Origin: Texcoconibacillus texcoconensis
GTDB lineage: Bacteria > Bacillota > Bacilli > Bacillales > Salisediminibacteriaceae
Direction of reading: 5' to 3'
DNA: 64,000 nucleotides
Assembly (NCBI RefSeq): GCF_014202575.1
Contig: NZ_JACHHB010000008.1
Location: 62,001 to 126,000 of the forward strand
Positions 63,502-64,000 of this stretch are shown in pieces (position 1 is the stretch's first letter; each line of letters begins with the position of its first letter). The notes under the pieces are model-generated. The model ran no database searches. It had not been told where the DNA came from and saw only the letters and a program-made list of their open reading frames with translations. The position numbers and the translations under genes are program-made.

Positions 63502-63535
63502 AAGGGTAGGTGCTACTTTGGTAGCACCTACCCTT
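63502..63535. repeat. RAYT-type palindromic repeat, copy 30
   Basis: 15-bp stem, loop TTTG, tandem minus junction. Last copy in the window. Confidence 0.96.
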
Positions 63536-63565
63536 TACTACGTTAAAGCAAATCCCCCAAACTTT

Positions 63566-63763
63566 TTACAATTTCGTTCGTTTCCCAAATAAGGCCATAA
63601 ACCCATTAAAAATAATCACACATGAGAAGGTGAGTACAGTTAACACACCGACTAAGAGCGTCACTGGCGCAAACGGCTCCAATATCCCATCAAGCGGCAC
63701 ACGGATGATCGCAAATCCCGCAAGAATCGTCGCTAAATATAACAGCAAAAAACGATTCAACAC
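63566..63763 (-). CDS. Small hypothetical membrane protein (65 aa)
   Basis: Not recognised. Two hydrophobic helices (about 4-21 and 29-58) with short loops and a basic GKRTKL tail. AAGGGGGGAT stands directly upstream of adjacent GTG (63763) and TTG (63760) start candidates. Probably a real small membrane protein. Confidence 0.6.
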   Translation of the reverse strand: MLNRFLLLYLATILAGFAIIRVPLDGILEPFAPVTLLVGVLTVLTFSCVIIFNGFMALFGKRTKL

Positions 63764-63906
63764 AATCCCCCCTTCTCAACTATTTCTATTCACGCTACAC
63801 GCCTTTCGTTTGTGTCATTCAAAAGGATACATAAACATGTCGAATGTTGATACAAAAACAATCATGGCCGTTCACTCCAATCTTTGGATAAACATCTCTT
63901 ATTCAC

Positions 63907-63933
63907 AAAAAAAGACTAACGCACCGGCGTTAG
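63907..63933 (-). terminator. Rho-independent terminator at the right edge
   Basis: On the minus strand, arms CTAACGC and GCGTTAG with a 4-nt loop, followed by seven T residues. It ends a minus-strand gene that lies mostly beyond the window. Confidence 0.75.
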
Positions 63934-64000
63934 CCCTCTTCATCTTTTCGATATTGATTCTTCATTGGGTCAAGGCCATTTCCTAAAGAATGATAGAGGT
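63930..64000 (-). CDS. C-terminal end of a minus-strand gene cut by the window edge
   Basis: The last 22 codons read LYHSLGNGLDPMKNQYRKDEEG and stop, with the TAA inside the terminator stem. The family cannot be named from so short a piece. The terminator directly behind it is the main support. Confidence 0.4.
   Translation of the reverse strand, partial: LYHSLGNGLDPMKNQYRKDEEG

Noticed and set aside
2033-63535. The 30 repeats as a CRISPR array
   Set aside because: They are scattered singly between genes over 60 kb, are full palindromes, and have no uniform spacers or cas genes.
2033-63535. The repeats as ordinary rho-independent terminators only
   Set aside because: Six copies lie upstream of both neighbours in divergent gaps, the tail after the stem is CTTTACTT rather than a U run, and several junctions (ectD, the 13.3-kb kinase, PAP2) have a separate, better terminator.
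63630-63986. 118-codon plus-strand open frame at the right edge
   Set aside because: Antisense to a small membrane protein gene with a ribosome site, and it crosses a minus-strand terminator hairpin.

Overview
The window looks like chromosome of a low-to-mid GC, moderately halophilic or alkaliphilic Bacillaceae (Bacillota). Shine-Dalgarno sequences are strong (AAGGAGG-like), TTG and GTG starts are frequent, and the set YwaC-type alarmone synthetase, KinB-like kinases, flotillin, TreP-like PTS, DbpA/YxiN helicase and S-layer-homology proteins fits that group. An ectoine hydroxylase (EctD) and several Na+-coupled carriers (GltS, AGCS, NSS) point to life in salt. No tRNA, rRNA, CRISPR array or canonical IS was seen.

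Layout. 1-12 kb: ptsG (5' end cut by the window edge), TRIC channel, YczE-like protein, GltS, a REP-associated tyrosine transposase (RAYT), AGCS symporter, M20 amidohydrolase, AlaX-type editing protein, chemoreceptor. 12-19 kb: PAP2 phosphatase, small membrane protein, histidine kinase, PatB/MalY lyase, then SulP and an anaerobic sulfatase-maturating enzyme. 19-24 kb: a sulfatase with the aerobic maturase FGE, and a TreP-like PTS gene behind a long control region holding a perfect cre box and three TreR-like operators. 24-31 kb: RNase Z, two tandem KinB-like kinases, DbpA helicase, NSS transporter. 31.4-47.4 kb: a sugar-acid island (DgoD, KDG kinase, KDPG aldolase, YagE-type aldolase, two different 6-phosphogluconate dehydrogenases, RpiA, gluconokinase, TRAP transporter, IclR and RpiR regulators, and an HPr-like protein that lacks the active-site His). 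47.5-64 kb: cell-surface and housekeeping genes (three SLH proteins, one with a CAP domain and one with a lysozyme-like domain, a GH26-like secreted protein, flotillin, alarmone synthetase, EctD, zinc-ribbon protein).

The outstanding feature is a palindromic intergenic repeat. I count 30 copies in 64 kb, with 12-bp core arms GGTAGGTGCTAC and GTAGCACCTACC closing a 4-nt loop, mostly TTCG/CGAA. The stem usually extends to 14-18 bp, with compensatory changes in the outer pairs. Almost every transcription-unit boundary outside the sugar-acid island has one copy, whether the junction is convergent, tandem or divergent. Two copies flank the RAYT gene. The arms begin with GTAG, as classical REP sequences do, so the RAYT is the likely mobilising enzyme. 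The 16-kb sugar-acid island has no copies, which suggests it arrived after the repeat spread. In four genes the repeat flank supplies the stop codon and the same kind of C-terminal tail.

All gene calls come from reading the translated sequence; no database search was possible. Start codons were chosen by Shine-Dalgarno spacing where alternatives exist.
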